A stretch of 64,000 nucleotides of DNA from Pseudonocardia sp. T1-2H (GTDB lineage Bacteria; Actinomycetota; Actinomycetes; Mycobacteriales; Pseudonocardiaceae). The notes beneath the pieces are model-generated. The model did not search any database, was not told where the DNA came from, and worked only from the letters and a program-made list of their open reading frames with translations. Made by a program: the position numbers and the translations under genes. Positions 53,715 through 63,256 of this stretch are shown here, piece by piece. Positions within the stretch are counted from its first letter, which is position 1. Every line of letters begins with the position of its first letter. The stretch is from the NCBI RefSeq assembly GCF_038039215.1, contig NZ_JBBPCL010000001.1, positions 1,860,001 through 1,924,000 of the forward strand, given 5' to 3'.

Positions 53715-55127
53715 ATGATGCGTTGTCGATCGAAGCTGACCTGCCTGGCCGCCACCATGATCCTTTCCGCGGCCATTGCGGTGAGCGGCTGCGCCGGTGG
53801 ACTGTCGCCGTCGGCCTCGGCGCAAGAGGGATCCGTGCTGCAGGACCCGCCGGAGCTGGTGAGCCAGAACGGGGTCTTGCAGGCGCGGATCGTCGTGGCT
53901 AGAGAACAGGTCGACGTGGCAGGGCGCAAGCTGCAGGCCTTGACCTACAACGGCCATTACATGCCACCGACGCTGCGGTTCCGGCCGGGGGACAGGATGG
54001 AGCTGGATTTGGAGAACCGGCTGGGCGAGAACACGAACCTGCACGTGCACGGGCTGCACGTGTCACCGGCGGGCAATTCCGACAACATCTTCCTGCACAT
54101 CCATCCCGGGCAGACGTTCCACTACTCGTATCAATTCCCGGAGAACCTCCTGCCCGGCACCTACTGGTACCACCCTCATCCGCACCCGACCAGCGCACCA
54201 CAGGTCGCCGGGGGAATGTCGGGGATCATCATCGTGGACGGGCTGAAGCAGGAACTTCCGCCAGATCTGCGGAACATCACCGAGCACGTCATCGCGCTCA
54301 AGGACTTCCAGGTCGACGGCGACGCGATCAAGACCGTGCCTCTGGAAATCGGCGCACCAACCAACCGCACGGTCAATGGCCAGCTGAACCCGACCGTGAA
54401 GATCCGGCCGGGCGAGGTCCAACTGTGGCGGCTGGCCAACATCAGCGCCAACATCTACTACAACGTCCAGTTGCAGGGCCAGCAGTTCCAGGTGATCGGC
54501 CACGATGGCAATCCCGTCGACCGGACCTTTGCGGCCGACTCACTGCTGCTCGCGGCCGGTGCCCGGTTCGACGTGCTCGTGCGCGGCGGGCCACCCGGGA
54601 GCGCCCAGTTGCAGACGCTCGCGTACAACACGGGGCCGGCCGGCAACCAGTTCCCGCAGGCCACCCTCGCCACCCTGGTCTCCGAAGGGGCGCCGGTGCC
54701 TCCGGTGGACCTGCCCGCCACCGTCGGACCGTTCGAGGACCTCAGCAACGCCACGCTCGCTGCGCAACGCACCATCGTGTTCTCCGAGACCGACAATCCC
54801 GACGCGTTCTTCATCAACGGCAAGCTGTTCGATCCGAACCGGGTGGACATCCAATCCAAGCTGAACACGGTCGAGGAGTGGACGATCCGCAACGAGAGCA
54901 ATGAAGAACACTCCTTCCATGTCCACGTCAACCATTTCCAGCTGATGAGCATCAACGGTCAGCCTCACCAAGGCCACGGCTGGCAGGACACCGCGAGCAT
55001 TCCCGCCAAGGGGCAGATCGTCATCCGGATCCACTTCATCAACTACACCGGTAAAACCGTCCTGCACTGCCACATCCTCAACCATGAGGACCTTGGCATG
55101 ATGGCGGTACTGGAGATCGTCCCGTGA
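53715..55127 (+). CDS. multicopper oxidase, lipoprotein
   Basis: The 470-residue exported oxidase begins with a lipoprotein signal (LAATMILSAAIAVSGCAGG; lipobox Cys26). Four copper motifs are present: LHVHGLHV (His110 on), TYWYHPHPHPTS, EEHSFHVHVNHFQ and VLHCHILNHEDLGMM, which supplies type 1 copper with a Met ligand. Two-domain ligand architecture and length fit three-domain laccase/CueO-like enzymes that oxidise Cu(I), phenols or metals at the cell surface. No other copper gene is adjacent, but YcnI-CopC lie elsewhere in the window. ATG 53715 or the next ATG is the start. Confidence 0.94.
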   Translation: MMRCRSKLTCLAATMILSAAIAVSGCAGGLSPSASAQEGSVLQDPPELVSQNGVLQARIVVAREQVDVAGRKLQALTYNGHYMPPTLRFRPGDRMELDLENRLGENTNLHVHGLHVSPAGNSDNIFLHIHPGQTFHYSYQFPENLLPGTYWYHPHPHPTSAPQVAGGMSGIIIVDGLKQELPPDLRNITEHVIALKDFQVDGDAIKTVPLEIGAPTNRTVNGQLNPTVKIRPGEVQLWRLANISANIYYNVQLQGQQFQVIGHDGNPVDRTFAADSLLLAAGARFDVLVRGGPPGSAQLQTLAYNTGPAGNQFPQATLATLVSEGAPVPPVDLPATVGPFEDLSNATLAAQRTIVFSETDNPDAFFINGKLFDPNRVDIQSKLNTVEEWTIRNESNEEHSFHVHVNHFQLMSINGQPHQGHGWQDTASIPAKGQIVIRIHFINYTGKTVLHCHILNHEDLGMMAVLEIVP

Positions 55128-55442
55128 TCGATGCTCCCAGCCACCGAGACCCGGCAGCCCGTCCGCGGGAGGCCGTCGACGGTGCCCCGCCCAGGCTGGT
55201 GACTCACCACCAAGGGCCGGTAGCCGTGAGCCCGGACCCCGCGACGGTGCCTGGGTCGCCGCGGCCACCGGCCTGACCCCGCTGCCCGGCCGGCCGCCCG
55301 GGAGACGGTGGATCCTGGGACTGAGCCTTTGCCAACCTGGCGGACGGGCAGGTCAGCGGGTGTGCGGCGTGGCGTGACCTCGAACGGGTGAAGCTCCTGG
55401 TAGACGGGCGATTGCTGAGATCAATCCGTCCGACCAAGAGCT
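55128..55442. other. region with no assigned gene
   Basis: The stretch between the multicopper oxidase stop and an integrase-like scrap. Nothing recognised. Confidence 0.45.
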
Positions 55443-55556
55443 TCACGTGCTGTCCTGTCCGTCCGGGATCGTCTCGGTGGTCAGCTCTTGCAGCTTGCGG
55501 TTGCCGATGACGGGGAGGACGTAGTCCCGGGCGTAGCGGCGGACCGGCATAGCCCT
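55443..55556 (-). pseudogene. tyrosine-recombinase N-terminal remnant
   Basis: YARDYVLPVIGNRKLQELTT followed by ETIPDG and a stop matches the SAM-like core-binding domain of phage-type integrases (YVxPxIGxxxLxxLTxxxI). Only about 35 codons remain and no att site was identified. It hints at a former mobile element between the oxidase and HD genes. About 260 bp further right, up to 55,817, hold no other gene. Confidence 0.38.
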
Positions 55557-55817
55557 TCCTGCCTCTCCGCCGCGAGGCGTGGTTCTCCGGCGTCGCGGGC
55601 GTCGTCTCCGCTGCCCTGCACATCGGACAGCTCGGGTGCCTGGACCTGCGCATTTACCGTTGGCAAGCAAGTACGTGTTCCAGCCGGCGGGGGTGGCGGC
55701 TGGGTGGTGCCCGGAGTGACACATGTCCACCGGATCGCAAGTCTTCTGGTCATGGATTTCAGCGCATCTCCGGCCTGCGGGGCGGGCACAGCGAAACCCT
55801 ACGGAAAGGCGCAGCAC

Positions 55818-56456
55818 ATGACCGAGACGATCGCCGGAATCGACATCCCGGACACCGAGCTGGTCCGCGAGGCCACCGAGCTGGTCCACAAGGCCAGCAC
55901 CCCGCTGTTGTTCGACCACTCCCGCCGGGTCTTCCTCTTCGCGAGCCTGAAGGGTCGCTACCGCGGGATCGAGGCCGACCCCGAGCTGCTCTACGTCGGC
56001 GCGATGTTCCACGACCTCGGGCTGACCGAGCACTACCGGCGCACCGACCAGCGCTTCGAGGTCGACGGCGCCGACCTGGCGCGGGACTTCCTGCTCGACC
56101 ACGGTCGTCGCCCCGCCGAGGCCCGCGCCGTGTGGCTGGGCATCGCGCTGCACACCACCCCTGGCATTCCCGATCACCTGGAGCCGGAGACCGCGCTGGT
56201 CAGCCTCGGCGTCGAGACCGACGTGCTGGGGATGGACCTCGACCAGGTCACGGCCGAGGAGGTGGCGGCCGTCGTGGCGGCGCACCCGCGACCGGACTTC
56301 AAGAACAACATTCTGCGGGCCTTCTACGACGGGATGAAGGACCGCCCCGACACCACCTTCGGAACGATGAACGACGACGTGCTCGCGCACTTCGCGCCCG
56401 GCTTCACGCGTGCGGACTTCGTGGACATCATCACCGGCTCGGCATGGCCCGAGTGA
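55818..56456 (+). CDS. HD domain-containing hydrolase
   Basis: The 212-residue protein is an HD-fold phosphohydrolase-like enzyme: STPLLFDHSRRVFLFASLKG (first His), LYVGAMFHDLGLTEHYRRTD (HD pair), AVWLGIALHTTPGIPDHLEP (His) and later a conserved Asp region. The layout resembles cyanamide-hydratase-type HD proteins, which act on small nitriles or unknown substrates; the substrate here is unknown. ATG 55818 has GGAAAGG upstream. It is monocistronic and intact. Confidence 0.88.
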   Translation: MTETIAGIDIPDTELVREATELVHKASTPLLFDHSRRVFLFASLKGRYRGIEADPELLYVGAMFHDLGLTEHYRRTDQRFEVDGADLARDFLLDHGRRPAEARAVWLGIALHTTPGIPDHLEPETALVSLGVETDVLGMDLDQVTAEEVAAVVAAHPRPDFKNNILRAFYDGMKDRPDTTFGTMNDDVLAHFAPGFTRADFVDIITGSAWPE

Positions 56457-56756
56457 CCTCTCCTCCACTGCGCAGACCGAGGAGAACCTCATGACCAGCA
56501 TCTATGCCCCGGCTTGCAGCCGGGTATAGGTGCTGCCGCCGTTCCCGGCTCCGTCGCCTCGCCCGCGCTCGCAGGCCGTCGCAGCCGGCTGGCCTCGTCG
56601 CGGATGGGACCGGGCACCGGCGCCACCCGCCGAACGGGAAGGGCGATCCCGATCTGCACAACGTCCCCCACGAGGTCGCCGCGAGTCGGCAAGGGCCGCC
56701 TTCCCGGCGCGCGGGACTCTCCTGGCGGCGCCGGCTGGCCGGGGCGCCGTGCGCGG

Positions 56757-56850
56757 CCCGAAGTACATGGGCTCACCCAGCTCGTCGAGCGTGACGTCGG
56801 TAATCCCTGCTCCGGTCAGCAGCGTGCGCACCGTGCCTCCCTGAAGGGGC
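56757..56850 (-). pseudogene. SAM-dependent methyltransferase C-terminal remnant
   Basis: GGTVRTLLTGAGITDVTLDE followed by LGEPMYFGP is typical of the last strand-helix of class I methyltransferases (VRxLLxxAGFxDVxLxxLxEPMxFG). It breaks off at FGP near 56,757. The rest of 56,457-56,925 contains no gene I can support. Confidence 0.42.
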
Positions 56851-56925
56851 GATCGAGGTACCCCGACCGGCGGGACTTGCCATGCCGTCGATGACACGTG
56901 GATGTGGTCGTAGCAGTCTGTTCTG

Positions 56926-57240
56926 GTGGTGTTCACCGGGCCCGGAGCCGACGAAGCCACCGATGATCACGAGGGATACGTCGCAGGTCGCTACCCCGAC
57001 GGCACCTATAGCAAGATCTGGACAGATGTCACTGAATGTGCAGCCGGCACATTCCTCGCGTACGCCCCGGCGTGTGAGTGTGGTTGGCGCGGCGGCCAGG
57101 ATCATCCTCTGACGCCCGCGGGGCACCTGGCCTGCCAGCGCGTCTGGGTACACGACCACTTCCAGCGCCTCGCCCCGGCCCGGCAGATCGTCGCCCGCCT
57201 CGGTCGTGCGCTCGACCACGAGGCCGATTTCCTGACCTGA
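56926..57240 (+). CDS. small conserved-looking protein with Cys motif
   Basis: From GTG 56926 or 56929 the product reads EATDDHEGYVAGRYPDGTYS, KIWTDVTECAAGTFLAYAPA, then CECGWRGGQDHPLTPAGHLA and CQRVWVHDHFQRL. The CxCGWRG motif with nearby Cys and His could bind zinc. I do not recognise a family, but codon use, the aromatic pattern and a clean stop argue for a real gene. A ribosome site is not obvious. Upstream sequence is a degraded methyltransferase. Confidence 0.55.
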   Translation: MVFTGPGADEATDDHEGYVAGRYPDGTYSKIWTDVTECAAGTFLAYAPACECGWRGGQDHPLTPAGHLACQRVWVHDHFQRLAPARQIVARLGRALDHEADFLT

Positions 57241-57396
57241 CCGGATGGCGAGATCGGGATGGCCGGGTGTGCTTCCGCTGTTCGTCGCGGGCTCGGTCAG
57301 CCACCGGTATTCGCAAGCGGTCAGCAGACACCCCGCCGTGGCGGTGAGGGCGACGGCCCATCGACGATCCGCCGCACGCCGGCCGCCACCGCCTGG

Positions 57397-58322
57397 TCAC
57401 CGCCGCGACCCCGGAACTCCCCGCAACGACGGGTCGTCCGGTTGGTCGGGTTGCAGGGGGAGTTCGACGAGGATCGTGGTCCCGTGTCCGGGGGGCTGTC
57501 GACGTTGGCGATCGCGGTGGCGATGAGTTCCGTGAACCCGACCATGCGTTGTTCGGTGTCGGCCGGGAGATGCGCGCGCCGCGTCCCGGCGACGATCGCG
57601 CCCCAGAGATGGCCCTCGACGGTGATCGGGGCCGCGACCGATGACCGGATTCCCATCGGGCGAACGGTGGCGTCGACGAACGCGCCGGAGGCTTGGCTGT
57701 AGTCGTCGCAGCGGGCCGGGTGGCCGGTGCGTAGGGCGACCGCCAGGGCCAGCGGTGGCTGCGGGGTCCAGCGGCTGCCCACCGCCAGATCGTGGGAGTG
57801 GCCGCCGGCTACGGCGACGACGGTCATCGCGTCGTCGGGATCGAGGCGGGCGATGGTCGTGGCGTCGGCCCCGAGGACGTGGCCGACCTCGTGTGCGACG
57901 GCCGCGAGCACCTCGGCCGGCGGCAGCCCGCGGGCGACGAGAGTGGCGACCCGGCGCAACGCGGCTTGTTCCTCGGCGAGGCGGCGGAGCTCGTCACGGC
58001 TGTGCTCGAGCTGGGCGCGGCCCTTGGCGTTCGCGATCGCGGTCCCGACGAGCTAGGTGCCGGTGACCAGCGACAGCGCCGTCTGGTGGCCCAGCCGTAG
58101 CCACCCTGGGACCGCATCGCCGACCGACCGGTCGATCGCGAGCGTCACGATGGCCAGGAGCACGCCCGCGCCCACGTAGAGCAGTGGGACGGGCAGGGGG
58201 CGGTCGAGCGGGCGGGTCCCGGTCGCGCTGGTCGGCACGGCGGGCTCCCTGCGGGTCGGCTGCATGGTCGAGGTGGGGAACCCGGCTGCGGGCCATCCAA
58301 TCCCGGTCGTGAGCCGCCGCAC
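57397..58322 (-). pseudogene. GAF sensor histidine kinase with internal deletion
   Basis: The N-terminal membrane segment (VPLLYVGAGVLLAIVTLAID) reaches an in-frame TAG at 58053-58055. The frame then resumes LVGTAIANAKGRAQLEHSRD and EEQAALRRVATLVARGLPPA, the linker that follows a first GAF domain. An intact second GAF domain follows (GADATTIARLDPDDAMTVVA ... PITVEGHLWGAIVAGTRR). Right after FTELIATAIANVD the next frame gives PPGHGTTILVELPLQPD, the extreme end of a histidine-kinase ATPase domain. The first GAF domain, the phospho-acceptor domain and nearly all of the ATPase are missing. It cannot signal. Confidence 0.72.
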
Positions 58323-58396
58323 CGGGGCCGGGGGTGCCGCACCAGACCGCGATGGCGGCAGGGTGGGGCGCTCGGCCCGGGCCGCGTCGCGGTGGA

Positions 58397-58759
58397 TCAG
58401 CTAAGTCCGCCCAAGGTGCGCAGGGCGCTGTCGATGCTCACGTGAATGTCGAACAGGTCGACGAGACCGTCTCCGGAAATCGCCCGGTCGATTACATCGT
58501 CAGGGGCCACCAGGTAGAAGCCGACATCTGCGGCTCCGGCTCGCTGGGCGATGTCCGCGAGAGAGGACACAGCACCCGGGTCGATGCTCGACACCTAGGT
58601 CAGATCGAGCACGATCGCCCAGGGGCTCCTGTCGAGGTGCTCGTCGAGGTGGCGCCGCAAATCCTCCGCAGCAACCTCGTTCAACGGTCCGCTGACCTCC
58701 ACCAGCGGAACCTCGGGCCGCAGGGAGCTGAACTGTATCCGGAGGCCGTCGTCGCTCAT
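58397..58759 (-). pseudogene. STAS-domain protein (anti-anti-sigma type) with amber codon
   Basis: From ATG 58759 the frame reads MSDDGLRIQFSSLRPEVPLV, EVSGPLNEVAAEDLRRHLDE and AIVLDLT, then TAG at 58595-58597. The same frame goes on VSSIDPGAVSSLADIAQRAG and VDLFDIHVSIDSALRTLGGL to a TGA at 58397. Together this is a complete STAS domain of about 120 residues, including the serine of LDLTxVSSIDPGA where the regulatory serine lies in SpoIIAA-like proteins. A single CAG to TAG change would explain the stop. No anti-sigma kinase is adjacent. Confidence 0.75.
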
Positions 58760-59136
58760 GATGACGCGATTCAATATCTTCAGGCGTCCCTCTTCTATCC
58801 AGGGAACGCGAACTTCGGTGCGATTCACGCGGTCAGACCTCGCTTGCCCCGGATACATAAGAGCTCGGGGCTGCTGCGTCGTGGAGGTACCCCCGGTCAG
58901 CCGGCTCCGAAACACGGCATCTCGCGGTCCCTCAGGGCGGGCATCGGCGCCAGGTGGACCGAGGAGCGCACGAGCTGGACTTCAATGGGTTGACCTGTCC
59001 CGCGCTCTCAGAGGACGTCCCGGACTACCCGCGCAAGGTTCTGCCGATACGGGCCGAGCTGGGCCGGCCGCCTGAACGTCGTGGACATCATCGAGGGCTC
59101 TGGCCCCACGGCACACTGAAGTCGGACGAGCAGCGG
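58760..59136. other. region with no assigned gene
   Basis: Nothing that I can assign lies between the STAS gene and the monooxygenase 3' end. Confidence 0.45.
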
Positions 59137-60194
59137 TCAGGTGAGCAGGGCGCAGGCGTCACGCCACATCCGGGAGACGATCTCCGCGGCGGGTTCCTCT
59201 CTGGCGAGTGCGGCACTCTGCCCTGTCCAGTGGTTGGCCCGATCGAGCCCGTCCGGGGCACCTCGGCGCCAGCGGCCGACGAGCTGCCGCTGGACCGGGA
59301 GGGGGCCGGTGCCGGTGCAGACGGGTCCTGCCAGGCCATCACGTACGGGGTCGGGGCTGCGCGGCCCAGTCTCCCGGAGTAGGCGCGGGTGGTCACGGTG
59401 CGCTCCGGGGCGAGGCCCTCGAGCGAGGCTGACCAGGCCGGGTCGATGCCCGCTTCGGGGGAGCGGAGCAGGGCGGTCCCCACCTGGACGGCGGACGCGC
59501 CGAGTGCGAGTGCGGCGGCCACGCCTCGGCCGTCGGCGATTCCTCCGGCCGCGATGACAGGAATCTGCAGGTGGTCGGCCATCCGGGGGAGGAGGGCGAA
59601 GAGCCCGACCTCGGTCTGCTCCGCACCGTCGGGATCGAAGCAGCCACGGTGGCCACCCGCCTCCATGCCCTGGGCCACGATCGCGTCCGCGCCCGCCTCC
59701 TGCGCGGCCAGGGCCTCGTCCAGGGTGGTGGCGCAGGCGAACCAGGCGATGCCGCGCTCGTGCAGCCGTCGAACGTAGTCCGGCTGGAACAGGCCCATGA
59801 TCGAGGAGATGACGGTGGGTTCGGCGGCGAGCATCGCTTCGCACTGCCGGGCGAACACGGGGCCGGGCGGTGCCGGCTCGCCCGGAGTTCCGAAGCGATC
59901 GAGGAACCCGGCCGCGGCCTCGACGCGGGCGGGGTCGTCGACCGGCGGGTCCGGAACCCAGATGTTGAGCTGGAGGCAGCCCGAGGTTCCGCCTCGGAAA
60001 CGTCGCACCCACTCCGTGATGCGCTCGGGGTGGTCGAGAACGACGCCGTTCGCTCCCATGCCGCCGGCTTCGGCCACCGCGATCGCCAGCCCGGGAGGGC
60101 AGGCCCCGGCCATGGGTGCCTCCAGGATCGGGATCCGCAGGCCGTATCGGTCACAGAACTCCCGCACCCGCTGCAGCACGTGCCACCCCCGCAT
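59137..60194 (-). pseudogene. nitronate monooxygenase-type flavoprotein, C-terminal frameshift
   Basis: The enzyme starts [20 protein letters not shown] and has the FMN barrel motifs [55 protein letters not shown] (catalytic His region) and [20 protein letters not shown]. After [13 protein letters not shown] the frame breaks; the next frame supplies [16 protein letters not shown] and [19 protein letters not shown]. One missing C in a CCCCC run near 59,305 would repair it. The active-site part is intact. Such enzymes oxidise nitroalkanes or related compounds. The start is ATG 60194 or the GTG five codons later. Confidence 0.86.
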
Positions 60195-60535
60195 GAGTTC
60201 ATCGCCCGTCCCGCACCACCTGGACCTGGCTCGTGGGAGCCGGCAACGGACGGAGGACGGGGCGCTGAGGTCTCAGCATTCCTTGTCGCACGCGCTCGCG
60301 GAATACGAGACGGGACGCGGTCTACTTGGCCGCTGGTGCGTCGCTCTGCCCGTCGCGCCGGGGTCGTGACGCTGGCGGCGAGCCATCAGCCTCTGCAACG
60401 CTTCGGCGAGGAACGGTTCCGCAGTCGGCCTCGGAGCGCCGCTCGACCAGGTAGGCCGGCGGGACCGTGAGGTGACCGTGCAGGAGCTGCAGCGAGGACG
60501 GGTACACCGCTTCCTCGCCGGATGGAGGTGTGCGG
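60195..60535. other. region with no assigned gene
   Basis: No gene supported. GGAGG at 60524-60528 is the ribosome site of the VOC gene. Confidence 0.45.
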
Positions 60536-60946
60536 ATGCTGTTGGACGGGGTCAACCACGTCGCGGTGGTCTCTCATGACGTCACCCGGCTGGGCGAGTT
60601 CTATGCGCGGGTCTTCGACGCCGAAGTCGGCCCGACCCGTGAGCACGGGCCGGGCGAGACGATGACGGTGATCCGGATCGGCCCGCGCACGGAACTGAAC
60701 GTCTTCGTGATCGACGGGAACACCGAGGCCTACCGGCAGACCCCGATGTGGCATCGAGGCCGCCTCGATCACCTCGGGTTGGGGGCCGCGTCGCAGGAAG
60801 CGTTCGACACCATCCGCGGGCGTCTCGTCGAGTCCGGCGCCAGCGACGGGACCGTCAACGACTTCGGGCCGGTCCTGAGCATCTTCTTCCGGGACCCGGA
60901 CGGCCTCGAGGGCGAGGTCGTCCTCCCGAAGACCGACGCCCCCTGA
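60536..60946 (+). CDS. VOC family (glyoxalase/dioxygenase-fold) protein
   Basis: ATG 60536 is preferred over GTG 60530 because GGAGG then lies seven bases upstream. The 136-residue protein shows the paired beta-alpha-beta-beta-beta units of the vicinal oxygen chelate fold: VNHVAVVSHDVTRLGEFYAR (metal His), WHRGRLDHLGLGAASQEAFD (second His) and VLSIFFRDPDGLEGEVV (metal Glu). The metal site is therefore complete. Substrate is unknown; relatives include glyoxalases, fosfomycin-type transferases and ring-cleavage enzymes. Confidence 0.88.
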   Translation: MLLDGVNHVAVVSHDVTRLGEFYARVFDAEVGPTREHGPGETMTVIRIGPRTELNVFVIDGNTEAYRQTPMWHRGRLDHLGLGAASQEAFDTIRGRLVESGASDGTVNDFGPVLSIFFRDPDGLEGEVVLPKTDAP

Positions 60947-61132
60947 CTGTCGGGCACTCCGTTCGTCCCGGCAGCAGATCCCGGCCCGATCGGCGCTCGC
61001 GCCGATGTCGTCGGCTACGCCGAGGACCTCGACGGGGGCGTTGCATCGATACTCCGCCTGCGCCGAGAAGATCATCGAGGCCGGCGTGACGCAGCTGTTG
61101 CCGGCGTGTGCGCCACGGCGTCACCGGCATCC

Positions 61133-61240
61133 CGGGCGGCTCCCGAGGAACGATCGAGCGGCACTGGCAGGGATCGCGTTCGTGCTCAAGGCCGGGATCG
61201 GCTGGAACCAACTGCGCCGCGACCTGGTCGGTTTGCTCCG
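61133..61240 (+). pseudogene. IS5-type transposase N-terminal remnant
   Basis: RAALAGIAFVLKAGIGWNQL followed by RRDLVG matches the DUF4096 N-terminal part of IS5-family transposases (GIxFVLxTGIxWxxLP). The continuation is frameshifted and soon lost. The rest of the 555-bp gap before ctaD contains only the 27-bp tandem repeat. Confidence 0.55.
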
Positions 61241-61441
61241 GGGTCACTACCAACCGATCTTCTGGACGTCATGACCACACAGGAACAGTCCGTGCGCTTC
61301 CCCGCGCCGCCACGGAATCGAGCGGGGGAGAGCCGGCAGTGCGTGAAAGGGGAGGGGAGGTGCGGCTGGGAAGGCCATGGCAACAGGGAGCCGTGACTGG
61401 TTCGGCCACTTAACAGGGACCGCCAGGGTCGATATCGTCGG

Positions 61442-61495
61442 CGCAGTGGGCCCGATCCTCCCGCAGGACGCAGTGGGCCCGATCCTCCCGCAGGA
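61442..61495. repeat. 27-bp perfect tandem duplication upstream of ctaD
   Basis: CGCAGTGGGCCCGATCCTCC plus CGCAGGA occurs twice in a row, ending 6 bp before ATG 61502. The AGGA at the end of the second unit is part of the ctaD ribosome site, so the duplication adds a second ribosome-site-like copy 27 bp upstream. Confidence 0.95.
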
Positions 61496-61501
61496 GCAGC
61501 C

Positions 61502-63256
61502 ATGACGACAGTGCGGCCAGTTCCTATCCGGACGCGGCCCTATCCGGCCCGCGAACCGGGCAAGGGAAGCCGGATCGCGCACATGCTTCGGACCACGGAT
61601 CCGAAGGACATCGCGATCCTGTACCTGGTCACGTCGTTCGGCTTCTTCATGGCCGGCGGTGCGATGGCGCTGCTGATGCGTGCCGAGCTCGCCCGCCCGG
61701 GACAGCAGTTCCTGTCCAGCGAGCAGTACAACCAGCTCTTCACGATGCACGGCACGATCATGCTGCTGCTCTACGCGACGCCGATCCTCTTCGGCTTCGC
61801 GAACTACATCGTGCCGCTGCAGATCGGTGCCCCGGACGTCGCGTTCCCGCGGCTGAACGCCTTCTCCTACTGGCTGTTCCTGTTCGGTGGCCTGATCGTC
61901 CTGTCCGGGTTCCTGACCCCCGGCGGCGCCGCGGACTTCGGCTGGTTCGCCTACGCCCCGCTCAACGACGCGATCCACTCGCCGGGCGTGGGCTCCGACG
62001 TCTGGATCATGGGATTGATCGTGGCCGGCTTGGGAACCATCCTCGGTGGCGTCAACTTCATCACCACGATCATCTGCCTGCGCGCCCCGGGTATGACGAT
62101 GTTCCGGATGCCGATCTTCTGCTGGAACATCTTCATCACCGCGCTGCTGATCCTGATCGCGTTCCCGGTGCTCACCGCCGCCCTCTTCGGGCTCATCGTG
62201 GACCGTCACTTCGGCGCCCACGTGTTCGACCCCGCCAACGGCGGTGCGATCCTGTGGCAGCACCTGTTCTGGTTCTTCGGCCACCCCGAGGTCTACATCG
62301 TCGCCCTGCCGTTCTTCGGCATCGTCACCGAGATCATCCCGGTGTTCAGCCGCAAACCCCTGTTCGGCTACAAGGGCATGGTGTTTGCCACGATCTCGAT
62401 CGGGTTCCTCTCCGCCGCGGTGTGGGCACACCACATGTTCGCCACCGGCGCGGTCCTGCTGGCGTTCTTCTCCTTCACCACGTTCCTGATCGCGATCCCG
62501 ACCGGTGTCAAGTTCGTCAACTGGATCGGCACGATGTGGAAGGGCAAGCTCACGTTCGAGACGCCGATGCTGTTCTCGGTAGGTTTCCTGGCCACGTTCC
62601 TGCTCGGCGGCCTGACCGGGGTGCTGCTGGCCTCCCCGCCGATCGACTTCCACGTCTCGGACACGTACTTCGTGGTCGCGCACTTCCACTACGTGCTCTT
62701 CGGCACGATCGTGTTCGCCACCTACGCCGGCATCTACTTCTGGTTCCCGAAGATGACCGGCCGGATGCTGGACGAGACGCTCGGCAAGTTCCACTTCTGG
62801 ACCACGTTCATCGGGTTCCACCTGACGTTCCTGGTGCAGCACTGGCTGGGCAACGAGGGCATGCCGCGCCGCTACGTGGACTACCTGCCCACCGACGGGT
62901 TCACCACGCTGAACATGATCTCCTCGATCGGCGCGTTCGTGCTCGGGGCGTCAATCCTGCCGTTCATCTGGAACGTGTTCAAGAGCTACCGCTACGGCCG
63001 GGTGGTCACCGTGGACGACCCGTGGGGCCACGGCAACTCCCTGGAGTGGGCCACCTCGTGTCCGCCGCCGCGGCACAACTTCACCGAGCTGCCCCGGATC
63101 CGCTCCGAGCGCCCCGCGTTCGAGCTGCACTATCCGCACCTCGTCGAGCGCATCCGCGAGGAGGCGCACGTCGGGCACCGGGCGGCACCCTCCGAGGCCG
63201 TCGCCCAGGGCGTCAGCCACGAGACCCAGCCGGACGAGGACCCACGTTCACGCTGA
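61502..63256 (+). CDS. ctaD: cytochrome c oxidase subunit I (aa3 type)
   Basis: A 584-residue, twelve-helix haem-copper oxidase subunit, the catalytic core that reduces oxygen and pumps protons. Motifs: low-spin haem ligand region [19 protein letters not shown], CuB His and cross-linked Tyr in [17 protein letters not shown], the CuB pair in [13 protein letters not shown], and the haem ligands in [20 protein letters not shown]. The K- and D-channel regions look normal. AGGAG precedes ATG 61502. The rest of the oxidase (subunits II, III) is not in the window. A solitary ctaD, often present as an extra copy, is common in actinomycetes. Confidence 0.97.
   Translation: MTTVRPVPIRTRPYPAREPGKGSRIAHMLRTTDPKDIAILYLVTSFGFFMAGGAMALLMRAELARPGQQFLSSEQYNQLFTMHGTIMLLLYATPILFGFANYIVPLQIGAPDVAFPRLNAFSYWLFLFGGLIVLSGFLTPGGAADFGWFAYAPLNDAIHSPGVGSDVWIMGLIVAGLGTILGGVNFITTIICLRAPGMTMFRMPIFCWNIFITALLILIAFPVLTAALFGLIVDRHFGAHVFDPANGGAILWQHLFWFFGHPEVYIVALPFFGIVTEIIPVFSRKPLFGYKGMVFATISIGFLSAAVWAHHMFATGAVLLAFFSFTTFLIAIPTGVKFVNWIGTMWKGKLTFETPMLFSVGFLATFLLGGLTGVLLASPPIDFHVSDTYFVVAHFHYVLFGTIVFATYAGIYFWFPKMTGRMLDETLGKFHFWTTFIGFHLTFLVQHWLGNEGMPRRYVDYLPTDGFTTLNMISSIGAFVLGASILPFIWNVFKSYRYGRVVTVDDPWGHGNSLEWATSCPPPRHNFTELPRIRSERPAFELHYPHLVERIREEAHVGHRAAPSEAVAQGVSHETQPDEDPRSR

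Noticed and set aside
40501..58597. Amber suppression or pyrrolysine-type recoding
   Set aside because: Genes here also end in TAG, no pyl genes are present and two cases need only CAG to TAG; nonsense mutation is simpler.
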